Position numbers and translations under genes: made by a program
Shown here: positions 1-11,398 of the stretch, piece after piece
How the letters are laid out: each line of letters opens with the position of its first letter
Position numbering within the stretch: position 1 is the first letter of the stretch
Notes under the pieces: model-generated
Told to the model about the DNA's origin: nothing
The model's database searches: none
The model's input: only the letters and a program-made list of their open reading frames with translations
Assembly (NCBI GenBank): GCA_002573605.1
Contig: PDNA01000065.1
Location: 87,144 to 151,143, forward strand
Direction: 5' to 3'
Length of the DNA: 64,000 nucleotides
DNA from: Polytolypa hystricis UAMH7299
Lineage: Eukaryota > Ascomycota > Eurotiomycetes > Onygenales

Positions 1-563
1 TACGTAGTATAGATACAGATGTATTGGTATAAATATATATCCTGTGTACCTGCACCTCTTTGAGATGGTCTCTGCAAACAGCCAATGTGTCAGGAATCAG
101 GATGATGACCACGATGCTCAAATATAACTGCTCTCATACATATTTGCTTCTTCTTCTCCTTCTTCTCGTCCTTCGTCTCCCGTCGGAATGCCTTGTTACT
201 CGGATTTCCCAGCTCGGCAGTCGCGGGGATCACGCCTAACTGTATCGGGCTTAGTTTCACTCCACCACAGCCGGCAGCCGGGGCTAACCGAGCGGGACTA
301 TTCCGTATTGGGAGCTTGGGCCACCGCGGAAAAACGTGGGGGAGCTCGGCATGCGGGGGGGGCGGAAAGTGACCTCTGGATAGCAGAGGAATGGCTGCGA
401 GGAACAGGTACCTCCGATGTGCCCGGGACTGTGGACTGGAGACTGCATCCTCGTCTAACACGGAATGTATATACACTTCACTCCATGGCCTGACTGATTT
501 TTAATATCCCCTCTCCCATCTCCATACATCTACACCCCTATCAAACCATCCATCACTGCGACA
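1..563. promoter_or_regulatory. Upstream region of fahA
   Basis: No gene is supported here. Two short overlapping reading frames on opposite strands lack recognisable domains. The last 60 bases before the fahA start are pyrimidine-rich and A-containing, as usual for a fungal 5' leader. In aspergilli other tyrosine-catabolic genes lie next to fahA, so part of this stretch may be a shared promoter with a gene left of the window; that is inference. Confidence 0.4.
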
Positions 564-1862
564 ATGGCAACCTCCTGGCTCTCCATCCCCAAACAATCCC
601 CCTTCTCCCTCGCCAACATCCCCTTTGGCATCATCTCCACCCTATCCTCCCCTTCCCCCCGTCCAGCCATCGCAATCGGCGACTATGCCCTCGATCTCTT
701 CGCCTTCGCCTCGTCCGGCGGCTTCTCCAAACTGTCCTCCTTCACTCCACACATCGACGTCTTCGCCCAGCCCACCTTAAACGCCTTCGCCGCCCTGGGT
801 CGTCCTGTTCATCGCCAAGTGCGAGAATACATTCAAACAATCCTCAAATCCGACACCCCCTTTCCCGAGCTATTACAATCCAACGACACCCTCCGCCAAT
901 CAGCCTTGATCCCACGTGCAGAAGTCACAAACCACCTGCCCCTGAAAATAGGCGATTACACAGACTTCTACGCCGGCTTGAACCACGCGTATAACGTGGG
1001 TGTTTTGTTTCGCGGGCCTGACGACGCCCTGCAACCAAACTACAAACACTTACCTGTCGGCTACCACGGCCGCGCCTCGTCTGTCGTGGTCTCTGGCACC
1101 CCTATCCGTCGACCCAACGGGCAAATCCTGCTCAATCCCGCTGCTACGCCTAAACTCCCAACCTTCTCCCCCTGCAAGAAGCTAGACATCGAGCTCGAAC
1201 TCGCTGCTTTCGTCTGTCGTGGGAATTCTCTGGGCGAACCCATCCCTATCAACGAGGCGGAAGATCATTTATTCGGGCTAGTGTTGATGAACGATTGGTC
1301 CGCACGCGATATCCAGGCGTGGGAGTATGTGCCGCTGGGGCCATTTAACGCGAAGAATTTCGCGACCACGATCACGCCGTGGGTTGTGCTTATGGACGCG
1401 TTGGAGCCGTTCCGCGCTAGAGGCCTGAGTGCGGATAGTGCAGACTCGCTGCTCCCGTATCTAAGGGAGCAGAAAGCGGCGGAGAGTGTTTATGATATTA
1501 AGCTGGAGTTTGATCTAAAGACGGAGAATGGAACGGTGACGAAGCTGAGTAAGACGAACGCGACGAATCTGCTCTGGTCGTTCCCGCAGATGGTTGCGCA
1601 TCATACCGTCACGGGGTGTAATTTGAACACCGGCGATTTGTTGGGTAGTGGCACTATTTCTGGTGCGGAGAAGGGTACGTTGGGAAGTTTGTTGGAGAGC
1701 AGTGATGGGGGGAAAACCCCGATTAAGCTGGCGGATGGGGAAGAGAGGGTGTTTTTGCAGGATGGCGATGAGGCCATGCTGAGAGGCGTGTGTGGAAAGG
1801 AAGGAGAGTATGTGGGCTTTGGCGAGTGTGTGGGAAAGATCTTGCCTGCCCTGAAGCTTTGA
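564..1862 (+). CDS. fahA: Fumarylacetoacetase (fumarylacetoacetate hydrolase)
   Basis: Single-exon 432-residue enzyme catalysing the last step of tyrosine/phenylalanine degradation: fumarylacetoacetate is hydrolysed to fumarate and acetoacetate in the cytosol. The length matches eukaryotic FAH (about 420). An N-terminal SH3-like domain is followed by the catalytic FAH fold. Visible motifs: the DFYAGLNHAYNVG segment carrying the metal-binding Asp and catalytic His, HLPVGYHGRASSVVVSGTP, the metal-ligand stretch LDIELELAAF, MNDWSARDIQAWEYVPLGPF, and an Asn-Ala-Lys-Asn-Phe segment with the active-site Lys. The start is the first ATG and opens with the usual fungal sequence Ser-Trp-Leu-Ser-Ile-Pro. 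It converges on maiA, leaving only about 170 bp between stop codons. The gene appears intact. Confidence 0.96.
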   Translation: MATSWLSIPKQSPFSLANIPFGIISTLSSPSPRPAIAIGDYALDLFAFASSGGFSKLSSFTPHIDVFAQPTLNAFAALGRPVHRQVREYIQTILKSDTPFPELLQSNDTLRQSALIPRAEVTNHLPLKIGDYTDFYAGLNHAYNVGVLFRGPDDALQPNYKHLPVGYHGRASSVVVSGTPIRRPNGQILLNPAATPKLPTFSPCKKLDIELELAAFVCRGNSLGEPIPINEAEDHLFGLVLMNDWSARDIQAWEYVPLGPFNAKNFATTITPWVVLMDALEPFRARGLSADSADSLLPYLREQKAAESVYDIKLEFDLKTENGTVTKLSKTNATNLLWSFPQMVAHHTVTGCNLNTGDLLGSGTISGAEKGTLGSLLESSDGGKTPIKLADGEERVFLQDGDEAMLRGVCGKEGEYVGFGECVGKILPALKL

Positions 1863-2032
1863 TGGATTGCGCATCTTTAGATAATATTCATTATTTTGTA
1901 TCTTTAGGGTTTTTTTTTTATAACTACATACTCCATACTCCATGGGGAAATAATCAGTTCTCATAAACATAAAAAGACATCAAACAACCAGCACTACTGC
2001 TCGCAACCACCCCCTCCCTTTCACCCTCCTCC

Positions 2033-2800
2033 TCACCACCTAAACTCAACCGGCGTATCCGCCTGCGCCCTCCAATGCGCCCCCCTAACCTCCTCCAACT
2101 CACTAACCCTCCCAAACACCCCCGCCATAACCTCCCACCTCCCAACATCCACCCCGACCCTCTCCGCCGCCCACACAGCCGGCACCAACACAACATCCGC
2201 CATCGTCACCTCATCCCCGACACAATATACCCCCGCACAACCCAGCCCGCGCAGCACAGCTTCAAACGCATCGAAGCCTGCCTCGGTGAATTCTTTTGCC
2301 CACGCCGTCGCTGCGTTAGCGTCGTTGGGGTTGAGTGAGCGAACACGCTTCTGAACTCGTAGATTCGTAAGCGGTTGTACATCGCATGCGATAATACCTA
2401 CTAGGGTGCGCACTGTTGCGCGCGCGGTAGCTGATAGTGGTAAAAGCCGGCGCGTGTGCAAGAGAGAGGGCGCTTCTTCGAGATATTCTAGCGCGGCGAG
2501 CGATTGGGGGATTGCGAATGTTGTTTCTTCCCCGTTCCCTTCTAACTCCGCAGATGTGGTTGTGGATCTCACGACGAGCACGGGTACAGAGCGCGAGGGG
2601 TTTAGAGATGTATGGGTGGGTGAGAGTTGGGCGCCTTGAAGCAGGTTTATGGGTGTGGAGGTGTAGGCGAGGGATTTTAGGGAGAGAGCAATGCGGAGAC
2701 GCGCGGAGCAGGAGGAGCGGAAGTAGGTGTATAATTCGAAGGTTGGGATCTGAAGCAGCGGCGGCGGGGAGGAGGAAGGGGCCTGTTGTAAGGTGGACAT
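2033..2800 (-). CDS. maiA: Maleylacetoacetate isomerase (zeta-class GST)
   Basis: A 255-residue zeta-class glutathione S-transferase homologue that converts maleylacetoacetate to fumarylacetoacetate with glutathione, the step before the convergent neighbour fahA. The N-terminal thioredoxin-like domain contains YFRSSCSARLRIAL, matching the family signature SSCxxRVRIAL with its glutathione-binding Ser/Cys. It is followed by LNPSRSVPVLVV and, near residue 100, a Gln-Ser-Leu-Ala-Ala-Leu-Glu-Tyr-Leu-Glu segment that binds the gamma-glutamyl group. The C-terminal helical domain contains CVGDEVTMADVVLVPAVWAA. It is slightly longer than typical (about 230) because of a proline/serine-rich N-terminus and an insertion after the VLVV strand. 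No intron is needed. Co-location with fahA is the usual eurotialean arrangement. Confidence 0.94.
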   Translation of the reverse strand: MSTLQQAPSSSPPPLLQIPTFELYTYFRSSCSARLRIALSLKSLAYTSTPINLLQGAQLSPTHTSLNPSRSVPVLVVRSTTTSAELEGNGEETTFAIPQSLAALEYLEEAPSLLHTRRLLPLSATARATVRTLVGIIACDVQPLTNLRVQKRVRSLNPNDANAATAWAKEFTEAGFDAFEAVLRGLGCAGVYCVGDEVTMADVVLVPAVWAAERVGVDVGRWEVMAGVFGRVSELEEVRGAHWRAQADTPVEFRW

Positions 2801-4344
2801 GGTCGAGGTTGGACTTTTTTGGTTCTTGGATAGAGGGGTTTGTTGAGAGTAAGGGGTTCGTTTGTGTAGATTTGTATATAGAGGACTATGATTCTTTCGA
2901 AAGGGGGTTGTGTCTGCGTGTCGGAGTAGTTAGTCTACCGAATTCGTTAACCTCGTGGTTTTTTTTTCTTTTTTTTCTTTTTTTTCGCATACCGTGGTCT
3001 AGGGCATCATAACTCTCGTTTTAAATAGAAAGGTTGGTGTTGTGCTATGTATATACTTTTGTTTTCCGTGGGCTGCGGTACAAGGAGCTCTCAAGTGGAA
3101 ATAAGCGGATATAAACGCAGTGAGCGGCTCGGCTAGGGAGGACCCTGCTTTCCCACCCTCCCGCATATCCGCGCCAGAGAACAAGGGATGGTGGTGTTGG
3201 TTACCGATGGTTCGCAGGATAATCAGAAATCTATTGGAGGCTGTGGAAAGCTCAAAGTTGTGGAAAGGCAGTGTGGAAGGCTGGAGTTATACTAATGATG
3301 TCATGCTAAATAAATATGAGAGACATAAGTATGAGTGAGTGGGTGGGGGGAAGTGTTGTTTGGTAGAAACTGACTTTTGTGCCTGGTGATATGGGCTATT
3401 AAGCTTTCCTGTCTCACAGCAGATATGGATCCAGGGGTTGGAGACATGCATATGAAAAAGAGCATGGTGGTAGTAGATGATGTGGGAGCTGAGCCAGAAT
3501 TTCTCTAGTGCTAGGCTGTAGATACAAGACAGGCTGAGAAGAAAGCAGTAGATCTGACAAGCAAAACCAGCCAGCCAGGGCCAGCATTGCCGAGTGTATA
3601 CTCCCCTGTCGGGTCCACCATGTCTAGCTCCCTTCTCGGCAGGGAAAGTCTAAAATAACTACTCCAGACTCTGTGGCACAGATCTATACTATGTATCCAG
3701 AATGCATAAAGGGGGTTCCTGCTTGATAATATCCATTCAACACAACCACCACTATAACAGTAACTGCATGCCTGCCTTCCTCCCAATTCACACTGCCTGC
3801 TGGACACTCACGTGCCATGCCCCAATTGCTGAAATCAGTGGAAGTCTCCCCAACTGTCCTGATTGGGTTAGCGTAGAAGGAGGGAGATGTGCCTGTCCTC
3901 AACCTCCCCTCCTTCTTTTTCCCCTCTCTCTCTAGCTTCAACCTCCTCTCTCACTTCTCTTCTTTGTGACCTTCATCCATCTGCTTCACAACACATCTGT
4001 CCTGCTGTCAAAGGAAGCTCTCTACCCTGTGCATGAGCTGCTGTGGATGGTGATATCCCCTATCCTTTTCCCTGGTGTCTCTCTTTTCTCTCTTGGACGC
4101 GTTGTCTGGTCTGCATCTTTCTCAGTGCATCTCCAAGACACGTCGTGAAGTGTTTCAACTTTTTCCCATCCAGCATTCCATCCCCTTTTCCGCTTTAGAG
4201 ACATACTCCGAAGCATACCGTTGATTGAACAGCGTAAGTGGCCTACATCTCCCTTTCCTCGCGTTTTTGACCTCGCTATCCCAATGAGCAACGCTCCTGT
4301 TGTCGTGGTTTTGATCAGTGTCCGCTGACGTTTAAAGTGTCAGC
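2801..4344. other. Intergenic region between maiA and the ankyrin gene
   Basis: About 1.5 kb without a supported gene. It holds the maiA promoter at the left, an interrupted poly-T run near 2959-2985, and a long pyrimidine-rich leader (about 3890-4340) before the ankyrin gene. Short frames on both strands show no recognisable domain. Confidence 0.5.
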
Positions 4345-6223
4345 ATGAGCGACGAGATCATGTCTGCCACCACCCCTGCCCCGGCAGAAACGGGTGCTGC
4401 TGAGGGGACTGGAGCTTCCACTAGCAAGGCCGACTGGAACCACCTTGGCTCCGATGTTCAATATTTGATCTTCAAGGAGCTTGCGTACCTCGACAGCGTT
4501 CATAACAAACGTGACTGGAAGGACATTGCCAGCTTGATGCTTGTTTCCCGTAAGTGTTCTTCCCGCTGCATGGATTCCATGTTTCGTTTCTTTTCGATTT
4601 GAAATCCTAGACTTATCCATACATCTCATACTATTTGTAGGCTCGTGGAATGAAGGCATGCGGTACTCTCTATCCATGTGCGGCCCTCTCATGAAGGTTC
4701 TCGACCTGGCGCCCGAAGACATCGCCAAGGCTGCCTTGAAAAGAGCCTTGAAAAGACTCGAGGTCGATGGCGGCAATGGCGATGATTCTGGCTTTCTCAC
4801 GCCTGAGGATGCGGATTTTCGTTCGCTCCGCTACGCTGCCGGTGATTTGGGATTCGAGCAGGCGGACTTTGAAATCTCTGCCATCAATGGACGTGTTACG
4901 ATGAGACTGGCTAGTCTGTGGCTGGTTCTGGCTCTTGGTCGTGAATTTATCGACTGCAGCGAACTACTCTTCAATGCTGGGGTTCCACGCACCGCTCGCC
5001 TTGTGCACGCAGCCGTTCTTAGCGGCAATCCCAAGGTTTTAGACCTTGTCCTGAAGCAGGATCTTTGTGAGCCGGCCGTCGAGATTTGGGGCGAAAGTCT
5101 TGCCACAGCCATTTCCGATGGTCCATTGGAGATGGTCGATGCGTTGCTTCTCCGCTCAGCGCCAACTGATTATGGTGTCTACTTGGACAATGCTGGGATC
5201 GACTACCAGCCACTAAACTATGCCGTCCTCGTTGGTAAAGTCGAACTATTTAATATCTTGTTGCGTCATATCGATCCCAACGACCAGGTTGATGACATTG
5301 ACCTCACACCCTTGGCCCTCGCAGTCCGCCAAGATAACGTCTATATGGTGAAGCGTTTGATCGAAGAAGGCGCACGCCTGGATCCTCTGGTCCCCGCGGA
5401 CGTATTCCCCTTGGGCGAAGCTATCAAGACTAGGAATACGAAGATGGTAGACTTATTGCTGGAAAATGGGGCAACCCTTACATATCGCTGTTTTGACAGA
5501 CTATCTGCTCTCGATTATGCGATCCGCCACGACGACGACTCCCTGGAATTCGTCTCGAAGTTAATCGGTCTCAAGTCAGCTATCACTGGCACAAGTTTTA
5601 GCGAGGCAGTGGCCCGCCAGTCACACGAGTGCATCGAATTGTTGTTCGGCAACATGGAATTTGCCAGACCCAATGCCGCTGCTTACGGTCTCTACAGCGC
5701 GGCTGAAAATGGGTTAATCGAGTTCGTCAAACAGTTCCTTGACCACCGTGTCGTCATGGTCACTAACGGCCCTCGCCCGATCGACTCTCTGCGCGTCGCA
5801 GTGCAGAGGCAACACACCGAAGTTGTACGCGTACTCTTGATTCATGGTGCTGACCCAAACAGCCTTGGCAGCTACCACGAGTCCATCTTGTACCTGGCCG
5901 TGTGTAGGAGCAACGAAGAAATAGTCAGAGTCCTCCTGGAATACGGCGCTGACCCCGACTTGTCTGGCTGTCTGACCTGCCTCACGCTGCAAAAAGCCGT
6001 CGACACCCAACACGAAGGCATCGTGGCCCTTTTGCTTGCTTATGGAGCGAACGTGTTGTTGCCTGGCGGTCCCAACGGCTCAGCTATCAACACGGCGATC
6101 CTGGTCAAGTCCAGACCACTCCTCCGTATGCTGCTTAAGGCTGCGATCAGAGATGTGGAGGGAGACGGTAGTGAACGCCGCGAACAACAGAATGACGACT
6201 TTGTTCACGATTTGGTCGGATAA
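4345..6223 (+). CDS. Ankyrin-repeat protein with F-box-like N-terminus
   Basis: Two exons, 4345-4549 and 4641-6223, joined through a GTAAGT donor and a TTTGTAG acceptor, give 595 residues. Residues about 30-75 (LGSDVQYLIFKELAYLDS...LMLVSRSWNEGMR) resemble the start of an F-box domain, so it may be a substrate receptor for an SCF ubiquitin ligase; that is inference. From about residue 150 there is a run of ankyrin-type repeats, recognisable from PLNYAVLVGKVELFNILLR, PLALAVRQDNVYMVKRLIEEGA, TKMVDLLLENGA, HTEVVRVLLIHGADPNS, NEEIVRVLLEYGADPD and HEGIVALLLAYGANV. No transmembrane segment or signal peptide is seen. F-box/ankyrin proteins are numerous and fast-evolving in this fungal group, so a specific target cannot be named. 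The splice junction restores the conserved LVSRxWN motif, which supports the model. Confidence 0.88.
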
Positions 6224-8055
6224 CCAGTGGAGCTTAACAGCGTGCGCATTGACAGTACGCTCTAAATGCTGACGCTGAAGTGACGTCCACCTACGTTTGA
6301 TGGTGATTTCTAAGGATCTCTGCTTGTTTTTATTTCGATTTTGCTGTTTTCGTTTTATCGTGTATTTTCAGTTGTTTTCGGTGCTCGGCGGTTCAGAGGA
6401 CTCTGGTTTTTAGCGGAGCACATAGGGGCGAAAAGGTGTCGATTTTCTCAGCTGTGTTTACAGCCGAAGGAGGAAGTTGTTCGTCTATTTGCATGCTATT
6501 AGGACAATGTATTGTTTAAAATCTCGATTTGAAACAAGAATGGAACTCTCGCTTACCACTGTCCCGCTTTTAATCTCTTCCTGTGGGCGGGCTGGAATAT
6601 GATGGCCTGAGCATCGACGCGTCCTGCCAACTCTGCTAAAGGCTCCGCGGCACCAGTACCACTTGTAACTGGGCTTGTCATCCGCATCAAACACGACTGA
6701 ACCTGAATTCCTTGGAATTGCAAAGTGTTGGACTACAAAAGGTCAACCTTAGAGATCCACAGCAGAAATTCAGCTTGATACAAACTTGAAGTTGTTTGGG
6801 TATAAAGTAAGTTGCCTTTAAAAGCCCGATAGAAGATGACCCCACGGATAAACTATTTTCCCACAATCCCACTTCCCCCCTATTTACATCCAAGAACACA
6901 TCTTCCACCTCCTTCTCCACTTCCCATCGCGTCCTCCAGACTCATAAAGCAAACTCCCCCAAGTTCATCAGCTTTCAGGAGTCACTCTTGACTTCCAATC
7001 GTGTCTTTCATGTTCTATGAAGCGAACTCCCTCAAGCCTATAGATACATCTACACACGTATATCCCTTTCAGTCCATGACGCTAGCTCCGTACTGACTAT
7101 CCAGACACCCGTTCCCGTCGGAGCCTATACAGCATACTCGCCTAGGTAGTACATACCTAATGTATGTTTCCCTTTTCCCCTTCTTGGGCGAATTGAATCA
7201 AACATCCAGAATCCCAGTGACAAAAATGTCGCCAAACAAACCAGTTTACCTATAAAGGGGAACTTGCCAGTGGAGCTCAGATTTATTATATCGGATTCTC
7301 CTTTCATGCAGCTTTTAGGCTACGAAGATTGAAAGTTTTCAAAGTTTACCTTTGTTGGGAGGGGTCTCTTTCTCTGCGGTGTTTATGGCTTGTTTTCTTT
7401 CTGTGAATGTGTTTCCTTTCTTTCAAATTTTCTGCGCGCCATGGTTTGGGACAGGTAATTTTGTTGGGTGCTTTCTTTTTTCTCTCTCTTTTCTTTCTCT
7501 TTCTTATCCTTTAGGATATCTGATGATGAGCACTTCTGGCAAGTTAGCAATGTTCAAATCACAGCTGGGTAATTACTGTGAGAAAAAGTACACTGAGGCA
7601 GTGAAAGACAAAGACAAGCAGTCTCTGAGCTCCTATCAAAGCTTTAATTTGACATTCTTGTAAATGCTGTTCAAGGGGTAGCTCTCAATTCTTGTCAGTT
7701 TTTTGTCAAGTCAACAAGTTCAGAGAGAAGCTTCATAGCAATGTTCTAGAGGTTCTTGGTGAATAGTAAAATTGAAACCTGCATAGTAGTGGGCAGATAA
7801 GCTCTTATAAAAATGTAAAGATCTACTGGCTGGTAAATGTTTATACATGCTAAAGGCATAATCAAAGCCCACAAGCACACCTCATGCACAAAATAAACAG
7901 CAAACTTTGTCATTTATGAAACACTCACCTTGCCCTGTAGTTTTCATAAATTGTGTAAAACAAACTCACCCATGCAGCCTTGATACAAGTTTGAAGTGGA
8001 GAAGAGAGGAGAAAGGCGGACATATAATGTATGTCTCACTTGTGGGTTTTAGGGG
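6224..8055. other. Gene-poor stretch with no supported coding sequence
   Basis: About 1.8 kb. A 103-codon plus-strand frame at 7352-7663 begins with hydrophobic low-complexity sequence and ends in a polar tail; it resembles no family known to me. The right part passes into the decayed FPGS copy. I see no RNA gene or clear repeat. Confidence 0.4.
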
Positions 8056-9485
8056 CATAGTCAGGCTTCAAGGTCCTAAAAGAACAGAGACGACTAGGCC
8101 AGAAATTCGATAGCTCGGCTGTTAATCAGATGCAGCTGTGGTTACATCGTATTAGCTATAATGCAAGTTCTAAAAAACTGCTGCCACACAAGGCTGGACT
8201 TTACACCGCTCCACGCTTGGTAGTAGTAAGTGAGAGAATCCAAATCAACTCAGAATCAATATCAGAGAAACTTTTTACAAAGTATTTCTTTAAGGTGTGG
8301 GATGCCCTGAAGGAGTGAGCGGGTAAAGAGGGCATTGATCCAGCTATAAGCCGGCATATTTTCGATTCTTGGGTTCTGTCATTTCACGTCTATATGAGAG
8401 AGGGGGTCGACACTGCGGTGTAGGAAGTTGGAGTTAGAGGCGGGCAGGACTCAACAAATATCATCGCGCAGCCAGCTATTACAGGTATCACAACCCTTGG
8501 GATAGACTATGTGGTCACCCTCGAAGGTACTGTTGACCAAATAACCTGGTATAAAGCGGGAATATTCAAGAAAGAATCCCCAGCCTTCACGGTTGACCCG
8601 ATGCCTGATGTCTTGAATGTCTTTGAACGAAGGACGAAAGAGAATGATGTCCGTCTTACCACCGTTGAGGTATATCGTGCACTTCAAAACTTCGACATCA
8701 GGCCAGGGGAAGAAGATTTCCAAATGAAAAATGCATCATTAGCCATCGCACTCTCATCTGCTATTATGGCGCGGTTTAGGCTTGCAACGAACTATGATAT
8801 GCAGTCGCTTCCAAAGGAATCCGTATAGGGCCCGGAAGGTGTAATAAGGAGAGATGCGAAACTCTAGTAATCAGACGGCAGCATTAGCACCTTGATAATC
8901 CACACACGGAGGATAGCTTGGCAATGGCCTGCTCTTGGTTCGGGCGGGTTTCACAGGCATAGCATGCCACCGTCTAGTCTCTGTATCCTAAAATTCCTCG
9001 TTAAAGCGACTGTCTCTGACGTAGGCAAATTTAGGGAACCGCCTCGCTCTCTTATTTTCAATCAACAGCCAACGACGGGTGCTGTATGACTCCCTCGTCA
9101 AAATTGTTCATCGCACTGTGAATAAGGTGTTCGGGATGTCTTTTTCAGTATGCATTGTTCTGCTCGAATGTTATCCACAGATGTCTCTCGTATAAAAAGT
9201 GGGTATATACGAAGCTGCTTGGCCGTGCCATTATAAATGAGAGACACTGATAATAGGCGAATAAAAGGCTTCGTCAGCAAAAACGCAGATCCGGATGAGG
9301 CCCAGAAGCTCAGTGTACAGAAAGAGCTGGTGCCTGTCTGGCATGAGCTGAATTCAAGCACAGAAGTAGAGGTGCTGCCTCGATCGAAAAAGCTATAGAT
9401 TAGTTAAAGGGGCGCAAACCCTGGTCACACGAGGTTTTCATCTCGTGGGTAGCGCGTTGTCGATTCTGGAAGCGCAGACGTTTTC
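8056..9485 (+). pseudogene. Folylpolyglutamate synthase (FPGS) pseudogene
   Basis: Successive fragments in shifting frames reproduce the order of fungal FPGS (Met7-type), which adds glutamates to folates. They include AVNQMQLWLHRISYN (about 8115), GLYTAPRLVVVSERIQINSE and SEKLFTKYFFKVWDAL (8190-8315), SFHVYMREGVDTAV-stop-EVG (about 8380-8430), DSTNIIAQPAITGITTLGID (about 8450), DQITWYKAGIFKKESPAFTV (about 8530-8600), DSLAMACSWFGR (about 8900), PPRSLIFNQQ (about 9040), KLSVQKELVPVWHELNSSTE (about 9310-9370) and GFHLVGSALSILE (about 9430-9475). In-frame stops and several frameshifts break it. The part that should carry the ATP-binding P-loop (GTxGKGS) is missing between ISYN and GLYT. It cannot encode an active synthase. 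It is probably an old duplicate; the functional FPGS would lie elsewhere. Confidence 0.88.
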
Positions 9486-11398
9486 CCCTCGCAAGAAACA
9501 CGGGTAGCATGGACATCAAATCGCTAATAAAAGTGCCGATTCGCTCGCTACCTGTCTCCCAGGCTCCGGGGCTCCACCTCATCTGGCCGCATTTAGCGCC
9601 ATTTTTCTGCTGGTAACCAGCTTAGTGTGTCATTGATGTATGGGGCTGATCAGACTGACCACTGCTTGATGTTAGCAAATAGCAATGCTCAGCAGAGAAG
9701 GGCCACTAAGTGTGCATCGGAGGCGGAGCTTCAACTGTTAGCATAGGGAAAAGAAATCCAAATACATGTCTCAGATCACTAAAATCTTACCATGAGAGAG
9801 TTAGCGTCTTTTGATTTGAAGCCCCCCGTTTAGCCGATATTTATTTGGTGGCCTGGTTTCTTGGGGTCTTCATACTCCAAGGAGGTTCACAACTCTTCTG
9901 GCACCGATACCCACACATGCCACCATTGTTCGAAGATAGTGCAATTTGTATACAACTCTTAACTCGAGCATAAGCCAAGTCAAGCCAATCGAGGCATGTA
10001 ACCCCGACTGCGTAATACGCAACTATTCGTGTTGAATCCATTAATAATCAAGCGCACAATCCATCCCATATGTCTCGCCTTATCTCCAATCACCTTTTTG
10101 ACTTCCGAAGTCCCACAGTAATCCCGCCACTAAAAAGCATGGCATATCGTTTTCATCTCGAGCCGTGCCCAGCTCGGCAATTGGCTTCCAGAAGCACTCC
10201 CGAACCTAGTAGGGCGTGTACGGACAGGGATGGATGCGTAGTTGCGCAGTCAGCTGAGCGAGGTGGTGGGGTGAACGAACGCTATATTACGGATAACGGA
10301 CGAGAATTGATACTGAAGACTTTTTTGGTTCGACTCGGCCATGTAAAATGCGTGGTGCCGATGACAATTGAAGGCAGAAGTTAAAAAGACGACAGAATAA
10401 GGATCATGGATATTGAGGGGAAGTGGAGATCGCTACGATCGACAAGCACACAGACCCCTGCCTCTTCACCAATACCTATCCCTTGGATCGGGCCTAACTC
10501 CTTAGTGCCGTGCCTGGACAACGCAGCGGTTGGGGGTTTTCCGGGATTAGAGAATTGCCTCGTGGTCTCCACCCGAGCATTCTGGAATAACAGCATGCTG
10601 GACCCAGGACAGAGGATCAAATCAAGAATATAGATCGTTTCATATCCCCGTTATTATTTTCTTCGAGGCAGTCGTCGCTTCTCATCATGCAATTTGCCAA
10701 ACTGTTGTGGCTGGATTTATGATTAATCCCACATTAGCGCAATAGAACATTCGTAGAACATTCTTAGAAAAAGGCTATTTCGAGCTAAATGTGTTGCCGA
10801 AGGATTCTCGGAGGTTAGCAAGCGTCGCAAATATAGTATGTACATGGACATACATACCAACGAGAAGCAAAGGGGCATTTTCGGCCACTGCAAAATTGCC
10901 CGACGCTGTTACTTTTCGCGGCATCCGTAGCCTTCTACAGCCCTAGGGGAGCTAGCCGTAAACTGACTGCCTTGCACAAATTTGACCCACATTGATGAGC
11001 AATGACCTTCCTAAATCATCCTCAACGACAGGGAATAGGACCTCTTAATTCGACTACCAGGGCGGACAGTCACGGGCATGCACCCACGAAACTATGGGCC
11101 GCCGGTATACCGGGGCGGGTAGCAATTTAAGCTATTTGCTCGTGCATACTTATCCCACCTTGTTTGGTTTAAAATAGCGAAGGTGCCCTGTCAAATATTG
11201 ATTTAATCCGCGGGTTTTGTGCCAGAGCAATAATTTGATAATAAAGGGGCTCCTGGTCGTCCCCTTTGACGCTCGCTTTTCAAGAAAAGCTCCAAACTTA
11301 ACGGATACTTGATGTGAACGGAACGTTGAGTTAAGATGTTCTTGCCACAAGCTAAGCGACCGCTCAATGTCATCGTGGTTGGGTAAGCTTCCGCTACT
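9486..11398. other. Gene-poor stretch before the monooxygenase
   Basis: About 1.9 kb between the FPGS remnant and the FAD monooxygenase. Short frames at 10070-10384, 10381-10620 (minus) and 10406-10633 (plus, overlapping in antisense) contain no recognisable domain. Given the neighbouring pseudogene, this may be further decayed coding sequence, but I cannot name it. Confidence 0.35.

Noticed and set aside
90..493. Overlapping frames on both strands upstream of fahA
   Set aside because: No domain, overlapping antisense to each other, low-complexity Lys/Glu run; treated as promoter region.
2437..3012. 191-codon plus-strand frame
   Set aside because: Mostly antisense to maiA, Arg/Trp/Gly-rich shadow with a Phe run at the end.
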